From the NCBI RefSeq assembly GCF_032854445.1, contig NC_088306.1, forward strand, positions 30,725,764 through 30,789,763: a DNA stretch of 64,000 nt. Direction: 5' to 3'. Below are positions 49,201-57,799 of this stretch, in pieces. The DNA comes from Liolophura sinensis (taxonomy: Eukaryota > Mollusca > Polyplacophora > Chitonida > Chitonidae). Numbering within the stretch: the first letter of the stretch is position 1; every line of letters begins with the position of its first letter. The translations under genes were made by a program, and so were the position numbers. The notes beneath the pieces are model-generated. The model was not told the DNA's origin. It saw nothing but the letters and a program-made list of their open reading frames with translations, and made no database searches.

Positions 49201-52200
49201 TCTCACGCATACGATGGCAGCCATGTGGAGGGGTGGAGTGCCTTGTGTATACTATCTCACGCCTATGGTGGCAGCCATGTGGAGGGTGGAGTGCCTTGTG
49301 TATACTATCTCACGCATACGGTGGCAGCCATGTGGAGGGTGGAGTGCCTTGTGTATACTATCTTATGCCTACGGTGGCAGCCATGTGGAGGGTGGAGTGC
49401 CTTGTGTATACTATCTCACGCATATGATGGCAGCCATGTGGAGGGTGGGGTGACTTGTGTATACTATCTCACGCCTACGGTGGCAGCCAAGTGGAGGGTG
49501 GAGTGCCTTGTGTATACTATCTCACGCATATGATGGCAGCCAAGTGGAGGGTGGAGTGCCTTGTGTATACTATCTCATGCCTACGGTGGCAGCCAAGTGG
49601 AGGGTAGAGTGCCTTGTGTATAATATCTCAAGCATACGATGGCAATGAAGCGAAGGGTGGAGTGCCTTGTGTATACTATCTCACAGAACTCCTGACTTAA
49701 AGCCACAGGATGATTGGTATCAACTGCTGGAGATGTTCTAGTGACATTTACCTGCACACGAGCTGCCAAGACTCAGCATCTTCATCATCCTGTTCCTCTT
49801 TGTATACTCTCAAGTTAAAATCTTCATCCTGAAGTAAACACATACACAAGGAGAACTAAATAAGTAAACACATACACAAGGAGAAATAAATAGTTTTGAC
49901 ATGCAATACATTATGTACTGTATTTCTGTTTCCAAAAAAAAAACATACAAAAAATTTGCTGGATTCTGAAAGCTTGACTGATCTTAAACAGATGTTTTGA
50001 GGTTTGCTGGGAGGTCGGATGATATGCTACTGGAAACATGCACTTTTCAACACCACAAGTACACACAAAAACGGACACTAACCTTGTTCTAATGTTCATT
50101 CAGATGCATAGCTGAGTAAACACATTCCAGATATAATAATGCTTTCTATCCCATAGTTAATAAAGCCAATGCTTTAAATGTACATGAACACGAAATGTAT
50201 GAGATTCAGGAATGCCTGTGAAATCTCCTCACTTAAGGCTGCAGCTAAAACTCAATATCACACTGATCTAAATTAATATAAGGTTTTCTCAAATACAACT
50301 ATACAAATAAAGTTTTGACTGATCACCTCAAATTTCTGTCGCAAGCTTGATCCATGCATGCAGAACCATTATATTGTATGCCTTTCAGCTTCGGTAGCAA
50401 ACAAAATGTTGAAGCAGTAAACTACAGGCTTGCCTTTGTGACAGCTATTTTCAACACTTACCAACAGATACCAGTATGCCAAACCATTCTTATCTCGGCC
50501 AATGGGAAGGAATCGTAGATCAGCTGCATCAAGGTCATTTATTTTATCCTTAAATCTGTTGTTGCTATCAAACTGAGCTTCAAGCAGGTTCTGAAACAGA
50601 AAAGAAAATGAAAATCTTACAAAAACAGTCAAAAAAAAAAAAAAACATCTTTTTTATTATTCTTTAGAGAGAGAGAAAGACACTTGAAAATAATTTTTGT
50701 ATAGTGGGTATTTTGGACCACCATTTGGTACATTTAGTCTTTATGTAATAATGTTATAAATGACGATGATCTGCATAATAATCATCTAACTCAGGATGTA
50801 ACACATATTCAATGAACATATCTGGTCTAAAATTTGGTCTTTTCAGGTGACAAATGTGTTCAACCTGGATTTGGATCATATTTATATTTTCACATCATAT
50901 TTTCATAAATATTATAATTCAGATTAAATGCATATGTTTGGATATAAACAACAAATTTACATTCAAATGTAAAAATAATGTCAAATGTCAAAATAGACAT
51001 GCATCACATCCTTATTTAGAACATTATTATGCAATGACAATGAATACCAAAAGGTGGTCCCAAATAACAACCACACCAAAATATTTCTAAATACCATTTT
51101 ATCCTGACAAAAAAAATCCAAAAAACTATTAATGATCATACTTATAAATAGGTTTTGATGATCTTTCATCTGATTTTGGCAACATTTTTACATTTTCTTC
51201 TCCTTTAACATTTGAGGGTTACATTTTTAACTCTCAAAATTTTTAACGCTGACCTGATTTAAACTCATCAACATGATTTCAAGGAGAAAATGAGTTAAAT
51301 TCAGAGACATTCGGCTTTGACTGAGGTACCACATTCTCTTTTTTGTCGCACATAAATTCTAAGTGAAGGTTTACTAGTTCTGGTAACTGTTTAGTCTTTG
51401 ATATAAGACTTTAAAGTGAAAGACAGTACCTGACTAATCTTTGCCCACTTAAAGACTACCATTCAAAGTATCTTAAACCAGCATTAAAACTGTTTCTAGA
51501 TTTTTTTCAACCCAGTAAAGGTTTAGTGAAATTTCGTCTTGACACAACTTCAGCACGTCTCCCTTATTGAGAGCAAGGCAACGTTTACTCTAGCTCTCTA
51601 ACGTCAACGGTATTTTCCATATAACAGCCGAACCTGTAGATAAAAGTAATGAAATTTGGCGATGTAGGCACAAGTGATAAATGGCTTTCTTGGAAATTGG
51701 ACATACTGTATATGAGGATGTTTCTTCCACTGCTTGAACTGCTGATACAGTAGGTCTACAATGTCATTTACATGTACATGGAATTCAGCAACTATTTAAG
51801 TAGCCTACAGATTGATGGCCAGGGTACTCCTGGTTCTGGTATGGGTGGGTCTGCAGGTGATTTTGAGCCCTATTAAATGTTTACAAAATTATGATAAGAT
51901 TCTTGTACAACTAGATTCATCGCTCATTCTGAAACAAACGGAAACAAAGTATCACCGTAACCGCACGATCTAGGCAAGCAACTGCCTCCGGATTTTAGGC
52001 TTCAATTTTGTAGCAGTGGCTTCTAAGATGAGAGCATTGCTAGTTATCGTGGATGTTAGAGAAAGCACCTCGGCTTGAACACGTTTCAATAAACTGACTA
52101 TTTTAGGAAAACAGAAAAAAAAATCCCTCATATGCGAGAAAGACAAAGGAGTAAAATTCAAATTCTTCATTCCAAATAAATTCACAGACAAAATTACAGT

Positions 52201-55200
52201 ATCAGATTTAATTCATTTTAAATGTTGTGTAATGAGATGCTGTCTTCCCTTTCCCACAAACCTTTGGCATCAGTGATGAATTTAGCAGTGTCTCTGATAT
52301 TTGTTATTTAGAAACTGCTGAAATGAACGACAAAAAATGTATTTGTACACTTTGAACAGCGTGACTAAGTAGGCCGAAGGTCTGCTTGGGACACAAATGC
52401 GATGTAAGCAGAGACGGAATGCTGCTGTAGCGGTACTTAGGCCTACTGTCTGACATAATTTGTGACATCGTCGTTGAATATTATTACACGGCATGTAAAT
52501 CAACTAATTTTACGTCTGTGGTGGTCTGTAACTGATACAGACCTGACCCACAACACTTGGTGAAATGGCCCTTCAGCTAAACGTAACTAAATCATTGCAA
52601 ACAATCTCAAAATGATGTCTTATGCAGTATTTTTGTGTTATCGTCTGTAACTTTATGGGTAAAAACTAGGTCACAGCTTAGGACGCGTAATCCGATAGCA
52701 AGGTGTTTAACTGGCTGCCTCGATTCACACCAGCCATTTGTGCTGTATTGCCATTTTATTTTACATGTTATTCGGCAAAATCTGATTAAAAAAATAAAGT
52801 ATCATACATGTACTTTCTAGAAAGGCTGAGTATCCTGCTTTCGACTGAAATATATTTTAGTCAGGTGCTGTCTTATCCCTTAATATTATACACTGTAATA
52901 CCTTGAGAATCCTCAGTCTGGTGTTTAGAGTGACTTTGGCATAACCCAATTCCTCCATCTCCCATCCGTCCATACCAGAGTAGGCATAACAAAACTGTCC
53001 AAAACAACAACAATAAATAATTAAAAAGTGGAAGGAAGCTCTGATAACAATAAATGTTGGGATGAAGAACCAGCTGTCAGAGAAATACAGTTCCTCTATA
53101 AATTCCTCAGCCCTTTCCCTCAGAGCAATTCTCAGCGCAGTTTCTGCCCATTTTCAATTTGATGATCAATGCTGTACTCCAAGGACCTGTCTTACAAAGC
53201 TGCCTTGGCACTAAGTCAAAACATTTACCACGGTGACATAACTCTTCACAACGTTACACCCGGCGCATGATGTGACCTCAAGAGAAATGCCTCTGGAAAT
53301 TTTTCTTCCACAACAGCATTCCCAGGAACAACTGGGAACTGGAATCAACCACATGACCTTATTGTAACCCTTTACAGGTACATTTTCACACACACAGGCA
53401 TGGTGGTTGGAGATGGAATTTATCCAGTTTCCACTATAGTTACATGCTTATGTGGGTTTACAAGTGATGACGCATGACAAGCTGAGACGACTGTGACTAA
53501 AGACAAATTATTTGGTGCCCTGCAGTAGTATACTGAAGCCAGCAAGGGAAGTACATAGGAGTTAAAGGTAAGCTTATGGATCAAGACTGGGCTGTGATAA
53601 TGTACATCATCACAACCCAACAGAGCTAGCTAAATCCAAATGTAGGCCTATATTATATTTTTTGTGCTTTATTTATTAGCAGCATATAGTATAAATCTAA
53701 AGTGTTTCTGAACATTAGCTGTTCTCGTTATCGTCGTATTTTATTACACTAGCTTCTAGCCTCAGAAGCTAATCACCGATACATGTATACGTTGGAAACT
53801 GGACCCTGGATGACACTTTAACATAGCACAAATAACTGACAATCTGTGTAGAATTACAACCATACATTGGGAGTCATATTAGGATGATTTAATGCATTAC
53901 AGTAGCAGAACTTGCTGTATAGTAACCCACATGACCACTTTTTTTTAGCCCCTGCTACATTTTCTTCGTGTTAACACTAGAGAATGTCACAAATACAAAT
54001 ATCACAGTAGTCATTCTCCATGACTGCGGGTAGTGGTACATGAGCCTTTGCTGGAACCTTCAGTTTCTAAACTAACACGTCATAGTCGTCCATGTAAACT
54101 ACTGTGAAGATCTTCTTTCGATTTTGACAGCACTGTTTGCTTTATATCTCACTTTCAGGAAGTTAGACATTCAGGCGATGGTAAATCTTCCTCTGTACAA
54201 CCTTAGAGGAAGCCCACTCACAGAGACCTCACTGTTGAGACCTCCTAAGTAATCGTGCAGCGTGAGCTCACTAATCACTAGGCCATGCAGGCCCCCAGAT
54301 AGCTTAGTATAAAGTTCACTTGAGTACAGTATCATTCTGTGCTGGATATGTAACCCACACTCAAGAGAATTTAGCAAGACACAAAAGCTCTTAGACTATT
54401 CTTCCACAGAAAGCTTGGGTTATCATTCTAGATAATGTTACCTTTGTGACACAGCGTTCCCATTTCTCAAAGTTGGCACTGGTTTTACCCAACTTTCTCA
54501 GCAGTCGCACATGTAAGTCTATTAACACATCTGAAACTAAAAATTACACAAAGGTAATTATTATGTAACTCACTCATTCACAAAATAAAATCATACACAA
54601 ATGTAACAGTCTCCATCGTAACGGTGTAATCTTACTTCACCGACAATCACATAGCTATCAATATGAAAAGAAAAAACATAAAATCAAATAAGACAATGAA
54701 TGATTATGGCAATTAACAATACAAAACTCTACAGTCAAAGTCTCTAAAGAATATGCATTAAGTCACTTAAACTGAAAGACCCAAATTCCTGTTGAATGCA
54801 CTGAAACATGTGCACACAAGTATATTCAATGACAGAAAATAGTGATGTGCTGGTGGAGATCATCTAGTTGTGTTTGCTGAATGAATTGGTTAGTTCCTTC
54901 TGCACTGAGCCTCTCAACATCATGGACTACGACTGGTAAACATAGCAAAACAAACAGCAAGAAATTGCTAAAAGGAATGAAATGCTACCAGTATATATGC
55001 TAAAGATCCTGGAGCTTGTTAGAAACAAAGAATGTGTGACATTTTCGTGAATTCCCTCTAATATTAAACATGAGTATAATTCCCACCAATTAATGAACAC
55101 CAGAAACATTCCAAAAGCACAGGCAACATTGCACAAGATCACAATGTAATTTTACGAGAGTGTACCATCACATATTGTTCATTTCCATATGTCTTACAAT

Positions 55201-55891
55201 ATCACTTTTCACCTCAACATCTACTTTCCATTGCCTCATGTGAACCAAGTGCCTGGATGTGCACTGTATCGAATGACATCAGATTTCTAGGGTTTGCAGT
55301 GGCTTTCGTGTCTTGAGTGAGACTACTTTTGTTTTGTTATAGCATGACAATGACATAAATAACAACTCAGAAAATAAAAGCAAGTTATTGTATGAAAATA
55401 TGGGCTGGCTTTCACTCACTTGGTGAATCAATGTGTTAATGTAAACAACAACCACGACACCTATCAACAGACGAATCTGAGGATAAAATCAGTGTTAGCT
55501 CATCTCAATCGGACAGTAATTCCCTCTCCTCGTACTTTAAATGTTAAGTTCCTCACGCAGTTCACTTGCTGTTACTTAACTGCTAAGTTATAATTCTTAA
55601 ATTTATATATCTGAATCTACACTGTTCAAAAATACATCGTCTGCTTTATCAGATTACCCTTAGTTGTTGTTGCAGCGGCTTGCAAACTAAAAATTATGGG
55701 TTCTTTGTGCAAAGTACAGACATCGTTTACGAGAAGATTGCCTTACCATATTTGGTTTCTTCGAGGTAAGTTTGCAACTCTGCAAAAGATATCTTAGGGA
55801 TACCCAGTAAATCGCCGTATCTGTTTAAAAAAGAGCAAATAACTGCAAAGTTTGGGTCATTTTGGCAAATGCTCTCGCGAGCACTCGCCAT
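23702..55891 (-). CDS. RSF1: RSF1, remodeling and spacing factor 1 (whole gene, 16 exons)
   Basis: Histone-binding subunit of the RSF (RSF1-SNF2H/ISWI) nucleosome-spacing complex in the nucleus. CDS = complement of 55747-55891, 54442-54530, 52902-52994, 50462-50590, 49752-49828, 48052-48140, 42131-46939, 40634-40955, 40201-40280, 39545-39649, 39068-39147, 32041-32092, 30382-30601, 29007-29151, 25598-25761 and 23702-25263. The total is about 8.2 kb, some 2,700 residues, against 1,441 in human. The extra length is mostly acidic exon 7. Order: DDT-type N-terminal domain, WHIM-like block ([16 protein letters not shown]), long acidic region, PHD finger, [16 protein letters not shown] block, basic/acidic stretches, Pro-rich tail, terminal [15 protein letters not shown]. 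All junctions are GT/AG and in phase except at the damaged 3' half of exon 7. Introns are packed with minisatellites and mobile elements. Confidence 0.95.
25598..25761 (-). CDS. RSF1: RSF1 exon 15
   Basis: Encodes [20 protein letters not shown], then [20 protein letters not shown] and [11 protein letters not shown]. The acidic-then-basic composition fits the RSF1 C-terminal region. In phase with both neighbours; donor gtgagc. Confidence 0.92.
25813..26560. repeat. 46-bp array, about 15 copies, RSF1 intron 14
   Basis: Unit ttaaaggctgacagacagca, tttcagccatatctgtggga, agagtg. Some units carry an extra piece (agcagggtataaatgaatga taagga). The tttcagccatat core matches a dispersed element at 41061-41115. 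Confidence 0.93.
26838..27000. repeat. 23-bp minisatellite, about 7 copies
   Basis: Unit aaccagacaggtctcaccac plus tca, in RSF1 intron 14. Confidence 0.95.
27001..28079. other. Unique part of RSF1 intron 14
   Basis: No coding signal. Contains a short two-copy duplication around 27683-27775 (agcagaactaa blocks). Confidence 0.5.
28080..28640. repeat. Three diverged copies of a block of about 190 bp
   Basis: Each copy runs from a gatggaacatccc/gatggagtatccc/aatggaatatcct block through a gtaaactctgagc/aaaccctgagccc block to acccctaacamtttgtt. Identity looks low, so this is an old duplication. Confidence 0.6.
28744..28765. repeat. 22-bp poly-G run
   Basis: Uninterrupted G run flanked on both sides by ggttggtcttggg. 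It lies in RSF1 intron 14, so the RSF1 transcript carries it as poly-C. The length is uncertain in any assembly. Confidence 0.9.
29007..29151 (-). CDS. RSF1: RSF1 exon 14
   Basis: Encodes [20 protein letters not shown], the basic [16 protein letters not shown] and an acidic [13 protein letters not shown]. It corresponds to human AARRKKRRRLNDLDSD. Acceptor ttgaacag, donor gtatgt. Confidence 0.94.
29152..29884. other. Unique part of RSF1 intron 13
   Basis: AT-rich, nothing recognised before the array beginning near 29885. Confidence 0.5.
29885..30400. repeat. Array seeded by the 3' edge and splice donor of RSF1 exon 13
   Basis: Units of about 50-60 bp, core gctgggtggtgtgggggtta plus ataaacaagc. 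The units nearest the exon also contain (on the plus strand) aaacttactgattccaggag, the complement of the last exon bases plus gtaagttt. Donor-containing copies lie near 30157, 30212, 30268 and 30320, plus the true one at 30373-30400. Units left of 30140 have lost the donor. Confidence 0.9.
30382..30601 (-). CDS. RSF1: RSF1 exon 13
   Basis: Encodes [19 protein letters not shown], a basic [13 protein letters not shown] stretch, then [20 protein letters not shown] and [13 protein letters not shown], matching human TRKCISYRFDEFDEAIDEAI. Phase 1 end at donor gtaagt. Its last 20 bp and donor are repeated in the adjoining array. Confidence 0.95.
30785..31430. repeat. 30-bp minisatellite, about 21 copies, RSF1 intron 12
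   Basis: Unit gatgagtcattcacctcatg plus atgagcacaa. With a unit of exactly ten codons both strands stay open for about 200 codons. The plus frame reads [10 protein letters not shown] repeats and the minus frame [10 protein letters not shown] repeats. It lies wholly inside an intron, with no other coding signal. Confidence 0.95.
31665..31955. repeat. 41-bp minisatellite, about 7 copies, RSF1 intron 12
   Basis: Unit tctctagctgtgagcacttg plus gccaaaaggttccaacatgag, moderately diverged. Confidence 0.92.
32041..32092 (-). CDS. RSF1: RSF1 exon 12
   Basis: 52-bp exon encoding [18 protein letters not shown], matching human RKERLVYVGISIENI. Acceptor acctacag, donor gtaaga. The intron separating it from exon 11 is 7 kb. 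Confidence 0.96.
32240..35790. repeat. 65-bp satellite, about 54 copies, RSF1 intron 11
   Basis: Unit gggcagaaaaaggcattatc, atgtggggaaactggcaata, tcttcaggaaaaggcagtgt, agtat. Copies differ by substitutions and many single-base A/G run changes, which may be partly sequencing error. Confidence 0.96.
35790..38045. repeat. 46-bp satellite, about 49 copies, RSF1 intron 11
   Basis: Unit gatgaggctttatcatcaca, gagggaaaagacattatcat, gtgggg. It abuts the 65-bp satellite without a gap and shares with it the core gaaaagacattatcatgtgg. Confidence 0.96.
38205..39085. repeat. About 135-bp array seeded by the 3' edge and donor of RSF1 exon 11
   Basis: Six copies plus the genuine exon edge. Each copy has cttacctcttcagcaatc, then attcatattttttcagcg, the complement of the exon 11 end with its gtaag donor, at about 38259, 38394, 38524, 38661, 38796 and 38930 (true site 39061-39098). 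The rest of the unit is intronic (gccaaggaatggagcaaaag, cagctaaacacagttcac). Confidence 0.93.
39068..39147 (-). CDS. RSF1: RSF1 exon 11
   Basis: Encodes [20 protein letters not shown] then YERLLKR, matching human KLLCEKLEEQLQDLDVALKK. Ends in phase 2 at donor gtaaga. Six imperfect copies of its 3' end with the donor fill the first 0.9 kb of the next intron. Confidence 0.96.
39545..39649 (-). CDS. RSF1: RSF1 exon 10, second half of PHD finger
   Basis: Encodes [24 protein letters not shown] and [11 protein letters not shown]. Together with exon 9 this gives the Cys4-His-Cys3 pattern of a PHD finger, nearly identical to vertebrate RSF1. Acceptor tgtttcag, donor gtgagt. Two partial copies of its 5' half lie upstream in the gene (about 39697-39758 and 39806-39860). 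Confidence 0.97.
39690..39866. repeat. Two partial duplicates of PHD exon 10 with splice acceptor
   Basis: About 39697-39758 and 39806-39860 repeat the acceptor tgtttcag and the codons for [15 protein letters not shown] (ILPC in the far copy), then diverge after the Cys. Spacing is about 109 bp. The copies lack the second half of the exon and a donor. Confidence 0.9.
40201..40280 (-). CDS. RSF1: RSF1 exon 9, first half of PHD finger
   Basis: Encodes [20 protein letters not shown] then KFNQPEW. The CxxC of TPCCKC supplies the first zinc ligands. The phase joins exon 8 (G|GT) and exon 10 exactly. Donor gtcagt. Confidence 0.95.
40634..40955 (-). CDS. RSF1: RSF1 exon 8
   Basis: Encodes [20 protein letters not shown], an acidic run ([20 protein letters not shown]) and [20 protein letters not shown]. 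It corresponds to the acidic region before the PHD finger in human RSF1. 322 bp, no frame break. Acceptor attaccag, donor gtagaa. Confidence 0.92.
41055..41120. mobile_element. Dispersed-repeat fragment (SINE-like tail)
   Basis: Contains gaatgaatgatcatggctta, then atatttcagccatatcgcgg. This resembles the seed of the 46-bp array at 25813-26560. Only a fragment; family not known to me. Confidence 0.5.
41800..41905 (-). mobile_element. tRNA-derived SINE, truncated copy (RSF1 intron 7)
   Basis: Tail-side half only: ttatttcactggtgttttac, then gaatatttcacttttacaac. Orientation minus. Confidence 0.75.
42131..46939 (-). CDS. RSF1: RSF1 exon 7, giant acidic exon with multiple frame breaks
   Basis: Starts in phase with exon 6 (G|GG) at [20 protein letters not shown] after acceptor cttcttgtag. 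The first 2.7 kb, down to about 44250, is one open frame rich in Glu, Lys, Ser, Thr and Asp, probably disordered. From 44250 to 42131 coding character continues but the frame changes at least seven times by single bases, often beside A or G runs (near 44243, 44030, 43866, 43779 and 43750). This stretch contains a KTSEEEK-type heptad repeat (about 43640-43990), a Lys/Glu-rich part, an Arg/Gly-rich part ([20 protein letters not shown] near 42480-42540) and ends before donor gtaagt. The exact end frame is uncertain. Confidence 0.85.
43640..43990 (-). repeat. RSF1: Coding 21-bp repeat in RSF1 exon 7
   Basis: About 16 units of tctgaagaggaaaagaaaaca and variants (gacagg, aaagg). Read in frame each gives a seven-residue SEEEKKT-type unit. 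Several single-base breaks fall at the A runs inside it. Confidence 0.88.
47270..47512 (-). mobile_element. tRNA-derived SINE, near full-length (RSF1 intron 6)
   Basis: Read on the minus strand it begins ggggcatccgtggccgaggt plus ggttagcg, like the 5' half of a tRNA with an A box. A B-box-like block gagttcaagtccagctc follows, then the body (gctggcttcctctccag, gaagaccttcccatat in complement) and a T/A-rich tail at its left end. About 240 bp. It serves as the reference for the other copies. Confidence 0.85.
48052..48140 (-). CDS. RSF1: RSF1 exon 6 (residues 178-208)
   Basis: Encodes [20 protein letters not shown] then [10 protein letters not shown], matching human RNRNELAETLALLKAQ. Acceptor tgtttacag, donor gtgagg. 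A partial duplicate of its 5' edge lies 111 bp upstream (about 48218-48251). Confidence 0.94.
48672..48712 (-). mobile_element. SINE tail fragment at the edge of a 53-bp array
   Basis: gatttatttatctgattggt then gtttaatgccatactgaagg is the SINE 3' end. The array starts immediately to its right. Confidence 0.7.
48712..49680. repeat. 53-bp minisatellite, about 18 copies, RSF1 intron 5
   Basis: Unit tcacgcatacggtggcagcc, atgtggagggtggagtgcct, tgtgtatactatc. Part of the unit (cggtggcagccatgtggag) resembles the SINE body next to the tail fragment at 48672-48712. All plus frames remain open through it. Confidence 0.95.
49752..49828 (-). CDS. RSF1: RSF1 exon 5 (residues 153-178)
   Basis: Encodes [20 protein letters not shown] then WQLVCR, matching the human VRMYIEEQDDQDGSSW region. 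Acceptor ttacttcag, donor gtaaat. Confidence 0.94.
50462..50590 (-). CDS. RSF1: RSF1 exon 4 (residues 110-152)
   Basis: Encodes [19 protein letters not shown] followed by [18 protein letters not shown], the best conserved N-terminal block (WHIM-like). 43 codons, phase 0, donor gtaagt. Confidence 0.96.
51411..52883 (+). mobile_element. TTAA-flanked non-autonomous element, copy 2
   Basis: About 1.47 kb with short terminal inverted repeats: left agtgaaagacagtacctgac next to TTAA (51411-51414), right gtcaggtgctgtcttatccc next to TTAA (52880-52883). Full-length similarity to the copy at 14522-15522. TTAA flanks are typical of piggyBac-type transposition; the family assignment is inference. No transposase frame seen. 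Confidence 0.78.
52902..52994 (-). CDS. RSF1: RSF1 exon 3 (residues 79-109)
   Basis: Encodes [20 protein letters not shown] then LRILK; the WEME motif is shared with vertebrate RSF1. Phase 0 on both sides. Its donor (52901-52896) lies 12 bp from the TTAA flank of a transposon copy. Confidence 0.92.
52995..54160. other. Unique part of RSF1 intron 2
   Basis: AT-rich with no coding signal. The short open frames at 53211-53393 and 53420-53620 lack any support. Confidence 0.5.
54165..54298 (-). mobile_element. tRNA-derived SINE, diverged head half (RSF1 intron 2)
   Basis: Complement begins gggggcctgcatggcctagt plus gattag (A-box-like), then the cttcctct block. The tail is missing. Confidence 0.65.
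54442..54530 (-). CDS. RSF1: RSF1 exon 2 (residues 49-78)
   Basis: Encodes [20 protein letters not shown] then [10 protein letters not shown], aligning with the human ELHLKLMRKIGK region of the DDT-type domain. Acceptor tagtttcag, donor gtaaca. Confidence 0.93.
54531..55746. other. RSF1 intron 1
   Basis: AT-rich, no element recognised. Confidence 0.6.
55747..55891 (-). CDS. RSF1: RSF1 exon 1 (residues 1-48)
   Basis: Encodes [20 protein letters not shown], the start of the DDT-type domain. Human RSF1 has a very similar PNFAVVCSFLERYGPLL. The ATG at 55891-55889 lies in CAAAATGGCGAG, again YY1-like. Donor gtaagg; ends in phase 1. Confidence 0.95.
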
Positions 55892-56550
55892 TTTGATTAT
55901 GCTAATGAAGCTTTCGCAGCAATTCGTAAAATATTTCAGGCGCATTTTTCCATAAAAATTGCCACATATCACTCTGTCCCATCACTCATTACTGAATATT
56001 TTATTTCTACATTATATGTGTAAAAGCTTGGAATACTGGATTACAAATCTGCAAAGATTCTTCTACTACTTTGCGTCTACTACTGAATTTGGCATATTGT
56101 GTATTTGAGACGCGAAGGTAGGGGGCGCTCCAACCAATGAAAGCTCATAAAAATAATAACACAGGGGCTTCCAAGGGGGCGAATGAACTGTGACATCTAT
56201 TATGTTTAGCATGACCTCGCAATAAGACGTGACCTACTTTGTTAAACCTGGGCATTATGTAACGTGCCAGAACAGCTTTGAACACGAGCTTTGTGAATGA
56301 TGTTGTACACTACAGGTTCCGGACAAAGAGTACCGTCTTACAAAATAAATAAATAGATACATAGACGATTTACACGGCATACCATATTCTGATGTTATAA
56401 CACTTACGGTGTATAATTTACAGCGTTTAACATGTATCATTTTATCTGTTACAATGTCCACTTGACACTTGCATTTAAACACACTATCGACATATTTTTT
56501 ATTCAATGGCCGCTGAAAGTACCGGGAGGTGAAAAAGTGGTAAAAAAAAA
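55892..56550. other. RSF1 upstream flank
   Basis: Presumed RSF1 promoter side. No TATA box or second gene start is evident. Confidence 0.5.
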
Positions 56551-56554
56551 AACC

Positions 56555-56640
56555 CTGCCCAGTACTGCCCTATTGGGTTTGAGTCTGTACTGCCCTATTG
56601 GGTTTGAGTCTGTACTGCCTTATTGGGTTAGAACCTGTAA
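56555..56640. repeat. 25-bp minisatellite, 3 copies
   Basis: Unit actgccctattgggtttgag plus tctgt; the last copy has diverged. Confidence 0.9.
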
Positions 56641-56904
56641 CCTCATATTTGGTCGAGCTTCGCTTTGAAAAGAAAACACCGCGCAAAATGAATGAGTTTT
56701 CTTATTTCCCTACATTTTTCAAATGGATTAAATGCAGTCAGATGTTCGAATTGCACGAATTATATTCACCTACTGTAGGTCTACCAGATAAATTACTTGG
56801 GAACATTCTTGTGGTTATAATAGATATACCTAGCATTACAGGCTGCGTGTGGAGTGACAACAGCATCTTGTGAGGCCATGCCAAAAAATACCATAATACG
56901 ATAG

Positions 56905-57180
56905 GTACCGGTACATGTATGTACTATAGGTACGGGTACACGTACATACTATAGGTGCCGGTACATGAACATACTATAGGTGCCGGTACATGTACATACT
57001 ATAGGTGCCGGTACATGTACATACTATAGGCACCGGTACATGTACATGCTATTGGTACCGGTACATGTACATACTATATGTACCGGTATGCGTACATACT
57101 ATAGGTACCGGTACATGTATATAGTATAGGTACGGTACGTGTACATACTGTAGGTACCGGTACCGATACATGTACATACT
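56905..57180. repeat. 25-bp self-complementary minisatellite, about 11 copies
   Basis: Unit gtaccggtacatgtacatac plus tatag. The ggtacc, ccgg and acatgt parts are palindromic, so single strands can fold within or between units. Confidence 0.92.
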
Positions 57181-57324
57181 TCCTAAAACCCAAAATAGAA
57201 TTCAAACATAAAAATGCATTTAATCATTAATATGTAAGTAAGTATGTATGTATACTTGGGATTTAATCGTCGTCTAACCATTAACAGAAATCCAATATAA
57301 CAGATTAAAATATTTTTAGCTCTC

Positions 57325-57540
57325 GGATGAGCCTTCTACTTCATCTTCACCAATGTGATCGCTGTTGCTCAAGTCCAGCTCATGCTGGCTTCCTCTCCGG
57401 TCGTACAAGTACTATAGGCACCGGTACATGTATATGCTGTGTACATCCCACGAGATGGTCTGACAGCAACCTGTGGATGGCTGTGAATTTCCCCTGCACT
57501 CTGTCAGATTTATTCACTGAATAATGATGACCACAGTAAA
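57325..57540 (+). mobile_element. tRNA-derived SINE copy, disrupted
   Basis: ctcaagtccagctcatgctg then gcttcctctccggtcgta matches the SINE head and body. It is then interrupted by a stretch related to the 56905-57180 array (ctataggcaccggtacatgt) and followed by a diverged tail. Confidence 0.65.
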
Positions 57541-57799
57541 ATATAAGTAAAATATCCTCGAATATGGCATAATACTACAATCCAACTGATAAATATACGT
57601 CATCTTTGACTTTCATGAAATGAGTCGAGAGCCCGCGGACAGACCTACCATGATCATGTCAACACTTGTGTCCGTTGGTTTGTTGCCATTTTACATTAGT
57701 TGTTAGAATGTATTTACAATCGAGAATGAAGACGCTGTAAATCTGGCCTGTATTGACAAGTGTGTACATCCGAAATACGGAGCTAAATTTCACCAGCTG

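Noticed and set aside
48689-49533. Cys/Tyr/Trp-rich frames of 254 and 220 codons
   Set aside because: Frames through the 53-bp array in RSF1 intron 5.
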